Shown piece after piece: positions 54,142 to 62,290 of a stretch of DNA of 64,000 bases. Position 1 is the first letter of the stretch, and the number at the start of each line of letters is the position of its first letter. The stretch lies in assembly GCA_015075445.1 (NCBI GenBank), contig JABTUJ010000037.1, forward strand, positions 1-64,000. Reading direction: 5' to 3'. The notes beneath the pieces were generated by a model that saw nothing but the letters and a program-made list of their open reading frames with translations, searched no databases and was not told where the DNA came from. The translations under genes were made by a program, and so were the position numbers. This stretch comes from Verrucomicrobiales bacterium. Lineage in GTDB: Bacteria; Verrucomicrobiota; Verrucomicrobiia; Limisphaerales; J093.

Positions 54142-54921
54142 TTACCGCCCCAGCACTTCCCAGCCGAACCGCACGATCATCGCCCCCACCACCACGAGGA
54201 AGAAGCCCCGCACGAAACGGTTGCCCTTCCCCAAGGCGAGCCGCGCCCCGAGCGTCGAGCCCAGCATGTTGCACGCCGCCATCGGCAGCCCGTAGCGGTA
54301 CAAGAGATGATCCGTCGCGGCGAAGTAGGCCACGGCCGACAGGTTCGTGGCGAAGTTGATCACCTTGGCGCTCGCGGAGGCGGTGAGAAAATCGAAGCCG
54401 AATCCGCCGATGAAAGCGAAGATCAGAAAGCTGCCCGTGCCCGGGCCAAAGAAACCGTCGTAGAAACCGATGCCCGCGCCGGTCAACATCCCGAACAAGC
54501 GCTCCCGCCCGGCGGGAAACCGTGGGGCGTGCCGGTGTCCGAGATCTTTCCGGACAAACGTGTACACCGCCACCGCCACCAGCAGCCCGAGGATGAGCGG
54601 ACGGACCAGTGCCGGGTTCAGGAGGGTGACGACCCGGGCGCCCAGGAAGGAGCAGACGAAGGCCACCAGCGCAGCCGGCAGCAGCGATCGCCAGTTCAGG
54701 GGAACCCGTCGCGCGTATTGCACCACCGCCATGCCGGTGCCGCAGATGGAGGAGAGTTTGTTGGTGCCGAGCACCGCGGCGGTCCGGGCCGCCTCGGCCG
54801 GCGGCAGGAACAGGAACAAGGCCGGGATCTGGATGAGGCCACCCCCGCCCACCACGGCATCCACAAAGCCCGCCAGCAGCGCAAAAGAGCACAGGCAGGC
54901 GATGGTGAGCGGTTCGGGCAT
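54142..54921 (-). CDS. TSUP/TauE-SafE family membrane permease
   Basis: A 259-residue integral membrane protein with about eight helices. The family repeat motifs are AGFVDAVVGGGGLIQIPAL in the first half and GIGFYDGFFGPGTGSFLIF in the second, with LGTNKLSSICGTGMAV. Such permeases move organosulfur anions, sulfite or similar compounds. ATG 54921 gives the expected start MPEPLTIACLCSF. It is divergent from the pseudouridine synthase with 66 bases between, and converges with the oxidoreductase gene at the terminator. Confidence 0.92.
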   Translation of the reverse strand: MPEPLTIACLCSFALLAGFVDAVVGGGGLIQIPALFLFLPPAEAARTAAVLGTNKLSSICGTGMAVVQYARRVPLNWRSLLPAALVAFVCSFLGARVVTLLNPALVRPLILGLLVAVAVYTFVRKDLGHRHAPRFPAGRERLFGMLTGAGIGFYDGFFGPGTGSFLIFAFIGGFGFDFLTASASAKVINFATNLSAVAYFAATDHLLYRYGLPMAACNMLGSTLGARLALGKGNRFVRGFFLVVVGAMIVRFGWEVLGR

Positions 54922-54987
54922 GTCGGGTCCGGCACGACGACCGTTGCGCCCGCACGATACGGACCGCGTAGCCGGGCCGGAAGCGCC

Positions 54988-55551
54988 ATGTTGATCGCAT
55001 TCCACAAACCCTACGGTGTGCTCTCGCGGTTCACGCCCGACGGTTCCCCGCACCGCACGCTCGCCGGGTTCGGCTTCCCGGCGCGGGTGTACCCGATCGG
55101 CCGGTTGGATGCCGACAGCGAAGGGTTGTTGCTGCTCAGCGACGAGCCGTCCTGGAACCAGCGGCTGCTCCATCCGCGTCAGGCCCATCCGCGGACTTAT
55201 TGGGTGCAGGTGGAAGGGGTCCCTGGGCCCGACGCGTTGCGCCGGCTTGAACGCGGCGTGGTGATCGAAGGGCGCCGCACGCGTCCTGCCCGGGCGCTCC
55301 GCCTGGAACCGCCGCCGACGGTTCCTCCCCGTGATCCGCCCATTCGCGTGCGGCTGACGGTCCCGGATTGCTGGATCCAACTTGAGCTGCTCGAAGGCCG
55401 GAACCGCCAGGTGCGACGCATGACCGCGGCCGTGGGGCATCCCACGCTGCGGCTGATCCGGGTGGCGATCGGCCGGGTGGAGCTGGGCGACCTCGCTCCC
55501 GGGCGTTGGCGCGAGTTGTCGGTCCCGGAGCGGCGGACGTTGCCCGGCTGA
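54988..55551 (+). CDS. RluE/RsuA-family pseudouridine synthase
   Basis: A 187-residue enzyme that isomerises uridine in ribosomal RNA, closest in pattern to RluE (23S rRNA). Motifs: LIAFHKPYGVLSRF, the catalytic Asp in YPIGRLDADSEGLLLLS, and LLEGRNRQVRRMTAAVGHP. It has no S4 domain, as usual for RluE. The heptamer repeat begins 3 bases after its stop. Confidence 0.92.
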   Translation: MLIAFHKPYGVLSRFTPDGSPHRTLAGFGFPARVYPIGRLDADSEGLLLLSDEPSWNQRLLHPRQAHPRTYWVQVEGVPGPDALRRLERGVVIEGRRTRPARALRLEPPPTVPPRDPPIRVRLTVPDCWIQLELLEGRNRQVRRMTAAVGHPTLRLIRVAIGRVELGDLAPGRWRELSVPERRTLPG

Positions 55552-55553
55552 CG

Positions 55554-55766
55554 CCTTCGCCCTTCGAACTTCGAACCTCGCCCTTCGAACTTTGAACTTT
55601 GAACTTCGAACTTTGAACTTCGAATTCCGCCCTTCGAACCTCGCCCTTCGAACTTTGAACTTTGGACTTTGAACTTCGAATTCCGCCCTTCGAACCTCGC
55701 CCTTCGAACTTTGAACTTTGAACTTTGAACTTCGAATTCCGCCCTTCGCCCTTCCCTTCGCCTTTC
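55554..55766. repeat. Heptamer tandem repeat, locus 2, with higher-order structure
   Basis: Seven-base units of the kinds CGCCCTT, CGAACTT, TGAACTT and CGAACCT. A larger unit of about 56 bases containing CTTCGAATTCCGCCCTTCG recurs near 55619, 55674 and 55730. It fills the space between the pseudouridine synthase and the ATPase genes. Confidence 0.88.
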
Positions 55767-55828
55767 TTGCTCGCCTGCTGCGGTCGCGTTCGGTTTACTC
55801 CGGCCCACGTCAACACGCATCACGCCCG

Positions 55829-57043
55829 ATGAACGAGACCACCCGATATCTGCAGTCTGTTTCGGAGGAGCGTGGCATCGAGGTCGCCACGCTGGTGAAC
55901 TGCCTGCTCATCGATGCGGTCCGGGCCAACGCCAGCGACATCCACATCGAGCCCTGGGAGAGCACCATTGTCGTGCGGGTGCGTCTGGCCGGCGTGCTCC
56001 AGGAACTCGTTCATCTGCCCCATGAACTGATGGAGAAGCTCGCCGGGCGCATCAAGGTCATGGCGAGCCTCATCTCGTACCTCACCGACCTGCCCCAGGA
56101 AGGCCACGTGCCGGCCAGCCCCGAGTTCGGCAACGTCGAGCTGCGCGTCTCGATGTTTCCGACCGTGCGCGGCGAGAAGATCGTCATCCGCATCTTCGAT
56201 CCGCAGAACCGGAGCTTCGACCTGGGCCAGCTCGGCTTCGAGGAGGACACGCTGCAGAACTTGATGAAGCTGCTGGCTCGTCCCAACGGCCTGCTGCTGT
56301 TGACCGGCCCGACGGGCTCCGGCAAGACCACCGCGATCTACGCGGCGCTCACGCACCTGGTGAACCTCCACGGGCCCACGATCTCGATCAGCACGGTTGA
56401 GGACCCCGTCGAATTCCACCTCCCCATGGTCAGCCAGGCCCAGATCCATCCCGCCAAGGAATTCACCTACCCGCGGGCGCTGCGTTCGCTCATGCGCCAG
56501 GACCCGCAGGTGATCATGATCGGCGAGATCCGCGACGCCGAGACGGCCGCGATTGCGGTTCAGGCCGGCCTGACCGGTCACCTGGTCATCAGCACGACGC
56601 ACGCGGGGAGCACGGCCGGTGTGTTTGCCCGGCTGATCAACATGGACATCGAGCCGTTCCTGCTCTCGTCCGCGTTGAGCGGGGTGCTCGGCCTGCGGCT
56701 GATCCGCATCAACTGCCCGCATTGCGCCCAGCCTTGTCCTCCGGATCACACGCTCGAGAAGCTGGTCCCGGCCGAGGCTCTCGCCCAAGCCACCCTCAAG
56801 CGCGGCACCGGTTGCCCGCAGTGCCTCGATACTGGCTACGTCGGTCGCAGTGCCCTGACCGAACTCCTCGTCGTCGATGAGGTGCTCCGGGACGCGATCC
56901 TGCAGAAGCTGCCCACGCGCGCCCTCCAACAGGTCGCCATCCAGCAAGGCATGCACACGCTCTGGCAGAATGGCGTCCGCCGGGTCCTCAAGGGCGAGAC
57001 CACGATGGACGAGATCCTGCGGGTGCTGGCGGCGGATTTGTGA
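55829..57043 (+). CDS. GspE/PulE/PilB-family secretion ATPase, short form
   Basis: A 404-residue hexameric ATPase of type II secretion/type IV pili. Walker A is LTGPTGSGKTTAIYA, Walker B region VIMIGEIRDAETAA, His box LVISTTHAGST. The zinc-binding Cys residues are in CPHCAQPC and GTGCPQCLDTGY. The usual N-terminal ~150-residue domain is missing: the protein starts almost directly at LVNCLLIDAVRANASDIHIE, as in PilT-size proteins, yet it keeps the GspE-type zinc motif. It is alone here, with no pilin or secretin gene adjacent, and is flanked on both sides by heptamer repeats. May power the pseudopilins coded elsewhere. Confidence 0.9.
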   Translation: MNETTRYLQSVSEERGIEVATLVNCLLIDAVRANASDIHIEPWESTIVVRVRLAGVLQELVHLPHELMEKLAGRIKVMASLISYLTDLPQEGHVPASPEFGNVELRVSMFPTVRGEKIVIRIFDPQNRSFDLGQLGFEEDTLQNLMKLLARPNGLLLLTGPTGSGKTTAIYAALTHLVNLHGPTISISTVEDPVEFHLPMVSQAQIHPAKEFTYPRALRSLMRQDPQVIMIGEIRDAETAAIAVQAGLTGHLVISTTHAGSTAGVFARLINMDIEPFLLSSALSGVLGLRLIRINCPHCAQPCPPDHTLEKLVPAEALAQATLKRGTGCPQCLDTGYVGRSALTELLVVDEVLRDAILQKLPTRALQQVAIQQGMHTLWQNGVRRVLKGETTMDEILRVLAADL

Positions 57044-57139
57044 AGGGCGAAGGGCGAAGGGCGAAGGGTGAAGGGCGAAGGGCGAAGGGCGAAGGGCGAA
57101 GGGCGAAGGGCGAAGGGCGAAGGATGAAGGACGAAGGGT
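57043..57139. repeat. Heptamer tandem repeat, locus 3
   Basis: About 13 copies of AAGGGCG, with variants AAGGGTG, AAGGATG and AAGGACG at the end. It starts within the ATPase stop codon and ends within the start of the glycosyltransferase gene, whose GTG and purine-rich upstream (GAAGGACGAAGGGTG) are made from the repeat. Confidence 0.9.
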
Positions 57140-58346
57140 GAGCTGGATTCTGGCGGTTCTTACGGGGCTCGCGCTCGGCTTGTTGCTCTGGCAATGGTTC
57201 GAGGCGATCCGTTTCCCGCTGCATCGGCGCAAGGTGGCCGCGGGATTCGCTCCCGGGCTTACCCTGCTCAAGCCGCTCAAGGGGGCGGACAGCGAGACCG
57301 AGGCGTGCCTGCGGAGCTGGTTGACCCTGGATTACGCCGGGCCGGTGCAGGTGCTGTTCGGGGTCGCTGACGCCGAGGATCCTGCCGCCGCGGTCGTGCG
57401 GCGGTTGCAGACCGAGTTCCCGCAAGCCGACGTCGAACTGGTGGTGTGCACTGGGCGCCTCGGCCCCAACTCGAAGGTGTCGAAACTCGCGCAGCTCGAA
57501 CCCCGGGCGCGGCATACCGTGCTGGTGGTGAGTGACGCCGATGTCGCGGTTCCGCCGGATTTCCTGGCCCAACTGGTGCAGCCCTTCGGCGAAGCCGGCG
57601 TGGGTCTGGTGACGCCGTTCTACCAACTGGCCACGCCGGCGACGGCCGCCATGCACTGGGAAGCGCTGGCGGTGAACGCGGACTTCTGGAGCAGCGTGCT
57701 CCAGGCCGTGCGGCTCGGGCCCATGCGGTTTGCCCTGGGCGCCGTCATGGCGGTGCGACGCGAGGTGCTGCAGGCCATCGGTGGATTCGGCTCGCTGGTC
57801 CATTATCTTGCCGACGATTTCGAGCTCGGCCAGCGGGTGACCGGGCGGCGGCCGACCGCCTCGCCCGCCGAGCCGGGGGTTGTGGAAGGGGATCGCTATC
57901 GCATCGCAGTGTGTCCGGTGGTGGTCGCTTGCCGCGAATCACCCCGCGGCTGGGGCGCCATCTGGCGGCACCAGGTGCGGTGGGCGCGCACGATCCGGCA
58001 CTGCCAGCCGGGACCGTACGCGCTGAGCGTCCTGAGCAATCCCACCCTGTGGCCTGTGCTCGGGGTGCTCGCCGCACCCGCGAGCGTCCTGGCCTGGACA
58101 GGGCTCGCGGTCTGCCTCGGGACGCGGCTCGGGATGGCCGCGCATTGCCAGGCCCGGCTTAGGCGCTCCTGGGCCCACCTGCGTTGGGTGTGGCTGGCTC
58201 CCGTGAAAGATCTGCTCGGGGCGGTGCTGTGGGCGTGGGCGTTTCTGGGGCAGACCATCGAGTGGCGCGGAGAGCGGTATCGCGTCCGGCGGGGGGGACG
58301 GCTCGAACCGTTGGTCGGCCGCGTGGAGCGCGTGCCAGCGGATTAG
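57138..58346 (+). CDS. GT21-type glycosyltransferase (HpnI/ceramide glucosyltransferase-like)
   Basis: A 402-residue membrane glycosyltransferase. A membrane helix (WILAVLTGLALGLLLWQW) precedes the catalytic domain: LLKPLKGADSETEACL, the DxD-like VVSDADVAVPPDF, LADDFELGQRV, and the QxxRW-type RHQVRWARTI. Two or three more membrane helices follow. This order is typical of HpnI, which adds an aminosugar in hopanoid synthesis, and of ceramide glucosyltransferases. The GTG start lies in the last heptamer repeat. No hopanoid genes are next to it, so the lipid acceptor is uncertain. Confidence 0.85.
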   Translation: MSWILAVLTGLALGLLLWQWFEAIRFPLHRRKVAAGFAPGLTLLKPLKGADSETEACLRSWLTLDYAGPVQVLFGVADAEDPAAAVVRRLQTEFPQADVELVVCTGRLGPNSKVSKLAQLEPRARHTVLVVSDADVAVPPDFLAQLVQPFGEAGVGLVTPFYQLATPATAAMHWEALAVNADFWSSVLQAVRLGPMRFALGAVMAVRREVLQAIGGFGSLVHYLADDFELGQRVTGRRPTASPAEPGVVEGDRYRIAVCPVVVACRESPRGWGAIWRHQVRWARTIRHCQPGPYALSVLSNPTLWPVLGVLAAPASVLAWTGLAVCLGTRLGMAAHCQARLRRSWAHLRWVWLAPVKDLLGAVLWAWAFLGQTIEWRGERYRVRRGGRLEPLVGRVERVPAD

Positions 58347-58398
58347 CCTTGGTCGGGCGGCTCTGTCCCCAACGTCCTGATACCGCTCGTTCTGAACC

Positions 58399-58581
58399 CT
58401 CCGCCGATTGCGAACATAGGGGATTAGGGGAAGGCGGAAATTCAATCAGCCCAATTCCCGATGTTCGAAATCTGCGGAGGATTGAGAGGGCAGGGGGGTT
58501 CTCCGCCGATTGCGAACATAGGGGATTAGGGGGAGGCGGAAATTCAATCAGCCCAATTCCCGATGCGCGGAATCTGCGGAG
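58399..58581. repeat. Two palindromic ~100-bp units (second locus)
   Basis: Same F and R motifs as the array at 51571-52745: F at 58399 and 58501, R at 58457 and 58559. The central parts differ from the main array (AAATTCAATCAGCCCAATTCC). The second R is degenerate. The remaining bases 58347-58800 hold no supported gene. Confidence 0.88.
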
Positions 58582-58800
58582 AAACCCCACGTTCTGAATC
58601 CTCTGCCGATCAAGCACAAGCGAAGTTCGCGCGAGCCGGGGGCAACCTTCCGGTCAACTAAATGTGAACTTTTATCGTTGTTCCGTTGTCCTAATTCGCG
58701 TGAACCCGTCTGGGTCGCCGGGGCTCGTGGCCGGGCCCGTGTGCGGCGGCCGTCAACCTCTGTCTCCGGCCGGGTCCGGAGCCAAGCGAAAGGGCCTGCC

Positions 58801-58977
58801 ATGCTCGGTTGGTCGCTGACATTTTTGGTGCTGGCGTTGATCGCCGGCGTGCTGGGATTCACGGGTGTCGCTGGAGCCGCGGTGGACATTGCGAAGGTGT
58901 TGTTCTTCGTCTTCCTGGTCCTCTGGATCCTGGCGGCGGTGGTGCGGGCGGTTCAAGGCCGGCCGCCTCCGGCGTGA
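58801..58977 (+). CDS. DUF1328 small membrane protein
   Basis: A 58-residue protein with two membrane helices: WSLTFLVLALIAGVLGFTGV and VLFFVFLVLWILAAVVRAV, the second after AGAAVDIAK. This is the DUF1328 (YtjA) plan. Homologues are often induced by stress; the role is unknown. It is followed 44 bases on by a coiled-coil lipoprotein. Confidence 0.9.
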   Translation: MLGWSLTFLVLALIAGVLGFTGVAGAAVDIAKVLFFVFLVLWILAAVVRAVQGRPPPA

Positions 58978-59021
58978 GCCCATGGATGAACGGTCGTTTG
59001 TACACGAAAGGAACCCTTGCC

Positions 59022-59450
59022 ATGAAAACACTTCTCTTCGCCACGCTGGTCGGGGCGGTGGTCGCCGCCGGATGGGTTGGCTGCAAGCCGTCCGAATCCC
59101 CGGATCCAGCCCCGTCCACCAACGTCGGCGGCGCCGTGGAGCGCTTGCAGGAGGGTGCGAGGCAGGCGGGATCGGCGGCGGTCGATCTGGCTGCCGAACA
59201 GACCCTGGCCCTGCAAACGCGCCTGGCCGGTCTGAGCGAGACCCTCGAAACGAAACTACAGGCGCTGAAGGAGAAGACCGGTGACCAGGTCGCCGACCTT
59301 CGCGCGGCCACCGAGAAGCGGTTGGCCCAGCTCAAGGACGCTTCGGCGCGGTTGGCGGACGCCACGGCGGATGAGCGTGCCAAGCTGGCCGAAGGCTTCA
59401 AGGAACTCGCCGACGAAATCGAGACCTGGGCGAAGAACCTGACCGACTAA
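59022..59450 (+). CDS. Lipoprotein with coiled-coil domain
   Basis: A 142-residue lipoprotein (signal LLFATLVGAVVAAGWVGCKP, lipobox Cys near 21). The mature part from about residue 42 to the end is one long heptad-rich helix (LQTRLAGLSETLETKLQALK, KRLAQLKDASARLAD, then ADEIETWAKNL). Probably bridges membrane and cell wall or acts in stress. Likely one operon with the DUF1328 gene. A good Shine-Dalgarno-like AAAGGAA stands upstream of its ATG. Confidence 0.75.
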   Translation: MKTLLFATLVGAVVAAGWVGCKPSESPDPAPSTNVGGAVERLQEGARQAGSAAVDLAAEQTLALQTRLAGLSETLETKLQALKEKTGDQVADLRAATEKRLAQLKDASARLADATADERAKLAEGFKELADEIETWAKNLTD

Positions 59451-59470
59451 CCCCGGGCCCCGGGCCTTTC

Positions 59471-59507
59471 GTCCGTGGCGCTCCCGGTTCCCGGGAGCCT
59501 CACGGAC
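59471..59507. terminator. Long hairpin between convergent genes
   Basis: Outer stem GTCCGTG / CACGGAC and inner stem GCTCCCGG / CCGGGAGC with a TTC loop. Probably terminates both the lipoprotein gene and the dehydrogenase gene. Confidence 0.65.
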
Positions 59508-59525
59508 TGTGGAAGCCCGAGCGGC

Positions 59526-60522
59526 TTAGGGGGTGAGCACGATCTTGCCCGCCAGCGTGCCCGCGCGGCCGATCGTGTTTTCCTCCTGCAGGCGGTGCGC
59601 GGTGGCCACTTCCTCGAGCGGGAGGACGCGGTCGATCCGCGGCTTGAGCTTGCCGGCGGCCAACCACTCGTTCAGGTCGTCCGCCGCGTCGCGCTGTTCA
59701 TCCGGGTGTGCGGTGAACATGACGAAGCCGTGGAGGGAGGCGCTCTTGACGTAGAAAGGCCCGACGGGGAAAGGGGGGCGGGCGTCGCGACCGGCCATGA
59801 GGATGATGCGGCCGCGGGAGGCGAGGGCGGACACGATCCTGTCGAAGTCGGGCTCGCGGGTGGTTTCCCACCAGACGTTGACGCCGCCGGGGGTGATTTT
59901 GCGGAGGGCCAGATTGGGTTCGACGGTCTGGTGGATGATGGCGTAGTCGGCGCCGAGCTGAAGGATGGCCTCGGCCTTCTGCGGGCTGCCCACGGTGGCG
60001 ATGACGCGGGCGCCGAGCAGCTTGGCGATCTGCACCACGGTCGAGCCCACGCCGCCGCTGGCGCCGTTGACGAGGATTGTCTCCCCGCGTTCGAGGCGGG
60101 CTTCCCGGACCAGGCCCAAGTGGGCGGTGATCCCCACGAGGGCGATGGCGGCGGCCTGTTCGTCCGTCACGTTGGGCGGTGTCGGATAAGCCCAGCACTC
60201 GTCCACGGTGAGGTATTCCGCGAAGGTGCCTTGACGGCCCAGAAGTCCTTGCTGCTGCCCCACACGCGTTCACCCGGATCAAAGTGGTGACGTCTCGGGC
60301 CCACGGCTTCTCGACCACCCCGGCGAAATCACAGCCGAGGATGAAGGGCGTGGGCAGGTCCATCTTGACCGCGCCGCTGCGCAGGTAGGTGTCGATGGGG
60401 TTGACCGCGACGGCCTTGACGCGGACGAGGAGGCGCGACCCGGTGGGGGCGGGCGGGCGGGGGAGGTCGCCGCAGAGGATGGACTCCGGAGGGCCGGGCT
60501 GGGTGATGTAGGCGGCTTTCAT
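59526..60522 (-). pseudogene. MDR-family quinone oxidoreductase/alcohol dehydrogenase, frameshifted
   Basis: The N-terminal part (MKAAYITQPGPPESILCGDL, then VAVNPIDTYLRSGAVKMD) is intact from 60522 down to about 60330 (GCDFAGVVEK). The C-terminal part is intact from about 60245 to 59526 (GTFAEYLTVDECWAYP, the NAD motif ILVNGASGGVGSTVVQIAK, ending AGTLAGKIVLTP). Between them the expected VGP...FDPGERVWGSS is spread over other frames, needing at least two indels in about 80 bases. The gene is a zinc-independent NADPH:quinone reductase type. Either a young pseudogene or sequence errors. It follows the PQQ-type gene by 26 bases. Confidence 0.8.
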
Positions 60523-60548
60523 CGTGTCGGCGCGGGCAGTCTCGCCGT

Positions 60549-61895
60549 TCAGGGTGTGCCGACGCAATAGAGTTTCTGATTAGTGCGGATGAACAGGTCG
60601 TGGTCCAGGGCGGCGATGCTCGAGCGGGTCTGGTCATCGCCGGGTTCGCCGAAGCTGGCGCGGTGGGTGATCTGGCCGTTGGCGGCATCCACCACAACGA
60701 CCTCGCCGCTGAAGCTGAGGAGGTAAATCCGGCCGTCGGCGCCGGTGGGGGAGGCCTCGTACTTGGCGTTGCCGGGGGTGGCGAGCTCCCACTTGACGCG
60801 GCCGGTGGCGGGGTCGAGTCGGGTGAGGTTCTTCCGGAGATCGCTCAGCACGAAGAAGTCTCCGAGATAGAACAGGGGCGTGGGCACGTCCGAGGTGACG
60901 TCGCGTTGTTCGGCCGTGGTCCAGGCAATGGCTTCCGGTTCGAGGGTGCCCACGCCGCCGGCCTTGAGGGCGAAGATCGGCTCGCGTTTCGGGGCGCAGG
61001 CGAGGACCAAACCGGCTCCGGCCACCGGTGAAGGCACCATGCGCCAGTGGGAGATCCGGGTGGGATTCCACGTGCCCCAGCGCCACAGTTCCCGGCCGGA
61101 CGCTGGGTCGTGGCCGGTAATGCAGTCGCCGCCGACGACCAGGATTTCGGGTCGTCCCTGGTATTCGAAGGGGACGGGCGAGGCGAAGGACTCGAGGGAT
61201 TCAGCGACGGCGTCGCTGGGCCTGACGTGGCGCCAGAGCTCGCGGCCGGTGGCGGGGTCCAGGGCCAGGAGGTACGAGGCGATGGGGCCGTCGGTACGGC
61301 CGCGGCCGTTGACCGGGACGTTGCGCTGCAGGACTTGGAGGTACAGGCGCCCGTTGTGCAGGAGCGGGCTGGAGGCGTACGTCCAGAGGAAAGCGAACTC
61401 GCCGTAATCCTCGGCGAGCTGGCGGGACCAGAGCGGCTGGCCATCCGGGCGGAACGCCGCCAGGTCGCCCTGGCCGTAGTAGAAGAAGACGCGGTCGCCG
61501 TCGGTGGTGGGCGAAGGGGAGGCGAAGTTGCTGAGGCGATCGCGGCTGGCGCGTTCGGCGATGGTGCGGCGCCAGAGCTCACGGCCGGTGCGACGGTCCA
61601 GCGCGAGGGCGAGGAGGGTGCCGGCTTCGGCGTCGGTGGAAGAGACGAAGACGTGCTCGTTCCAGATGGCGGGTGTGGCGGCGCTGGAACCGGGCAGGGA
61701 GACGCTCCAGCGGACGTTCTCGGTGGGGGAGAAGCGGGGGGGCAGATTGGTGGCGGGGCTGCTGCCGTTGTAGAAGGGGCCGCGCCAGTGGGGCCACTGG
61801 GCCAAGGCCGGGTCGGCTACGGCAACGAGGGCGAGCAGGGATCCGGCTGCGACGGTGAGCAGCGCGGCGAGGGAGCGAGGCTGGTGATGGCTCAT
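60549..61895 (-). CDS. Exported PQQ-like beta-propeller protein
   Basis: A 448-residue exported protein (signal LTVAAGSLLALVAVADPALA, 20 residues). It opens WPHWRGPFYNGSSPATNLPP, the standard start of the exported PQQ-propeller family, and contains repeated blades such as LLALALDRRTGRELWRRTIA, LLALDPATGRELWRHVRPS and LTRLDPATGRVKWELATPG. No cofactor-ligand set for PQQ dehydrogenases was identified, so a binding or structural role is likely. The ATG at 61895 is chosen over 61904 for the signal peptide. It precedes the frameshifted dehydrogenase. Confidence 0.87.
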   Translation of the reverse strand: MSHHQPRSLAALLTVAAGSLLALVAVADPALAQWPHWRGPFYNGSSPATNLPPRFSPTENVRWSVSLPGSSAATPAIWNEHVFVSSTDAEAGTLLALALDRRTGRELWRRTIAERASRDRLSNFASPSPTTDGDRVFFYYGQGDLAAFRPDGQPLWSRQLAEDYGEFAFLWTYASSPLLHNGRLYLQVLQRNVPVNGRGRTDGPIASYLLALDPATGRELWRHVRPSDAVAESLESFASPVPFEYQGRPEILVVGGDCITGHDPASGRELWRWGTWNPTRISHWRMVPSPVAGAGLVLACAPKREPIFALKAGGVGTLEPEAIAWTTAEQRDVTSDVPTPLFYLGDFFVLSDLRKNLTRLDPATGRVKWELATPGNAKYEASPTGADGRIYLLSFSGEVVVVDAANGQITHRASFGEPGDDQTRSSIAALDHDLFIRTNQKLYCVGTP

Positions 61896-61978
61896 GCGGC
61901 GCAAAGTAGCGGGGTCTCCCGCGAGCGCAACCGAGGCTGCCCGTTGAATTCCCGGCCGCGGTGTCCTACCTTCCGCGC

Positions 61979-62290
61979 ATGCCGCAAGTGGCCGAACCGG
62001 CGGTCCGACCGCATGAGGACGTGGGCGAGGAGACCGAGTCTCAGCGCGCGCGGGAACCGGGGTATCTTGTCGTGTGCTGGAACGACCCGGTGAACCTGAT
62101 GGTGTACGTCACGCACGTGTTCATGGTGGTGTTCGGGTGGGTGAAGGAGAAGGCCGAGCAGCACATGCTCGAGGTGCATCGCCGGGGCCGGAGTGTGTTA
62201 CTGCGCACGAGCCTCGAGCGGGCGGAGTTTCACGTCCATCAACTGCAGGGTTACGGCTTGCAGGCCACGCTGGAACGCGACGACGCATGA
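61979..62290 (+). CDS. clpS: ATP-dependent Clp protease adaptor ClpS
   Basis: A 103-residue adaptor that delivers N-degron substrates to ClpAP/ClpCP. The folded domain begins YLVVCWNDPVNLMVYVTHVF and ends LQGYGLQATLERD. The substrate-pocket Asn-Asp are in WNDPVN, and AEFHVHQL matches the later helix. The sequence resembles the actinobacterial type. The stop overlaps the next start by 4 bases (ATGA). Confidence 0.9.
   Translation: MPQVAEPAVRPHEDVGEETESQRAREPGYLVVCWNDPVNLMVYVTHVFMVVFGWVKEKAEQHMLEVHRRGRSVLLRTSLERAEFHVHQLQGYGLQATLERDDA

Noticed and set aside
55554..55823. Proteins with FEVQSSK-type repeats on the minus strand
   Set aside because: These frames only translate the heptamer repeat, since three units of seven bases give seven codons; there is no start context or domain.
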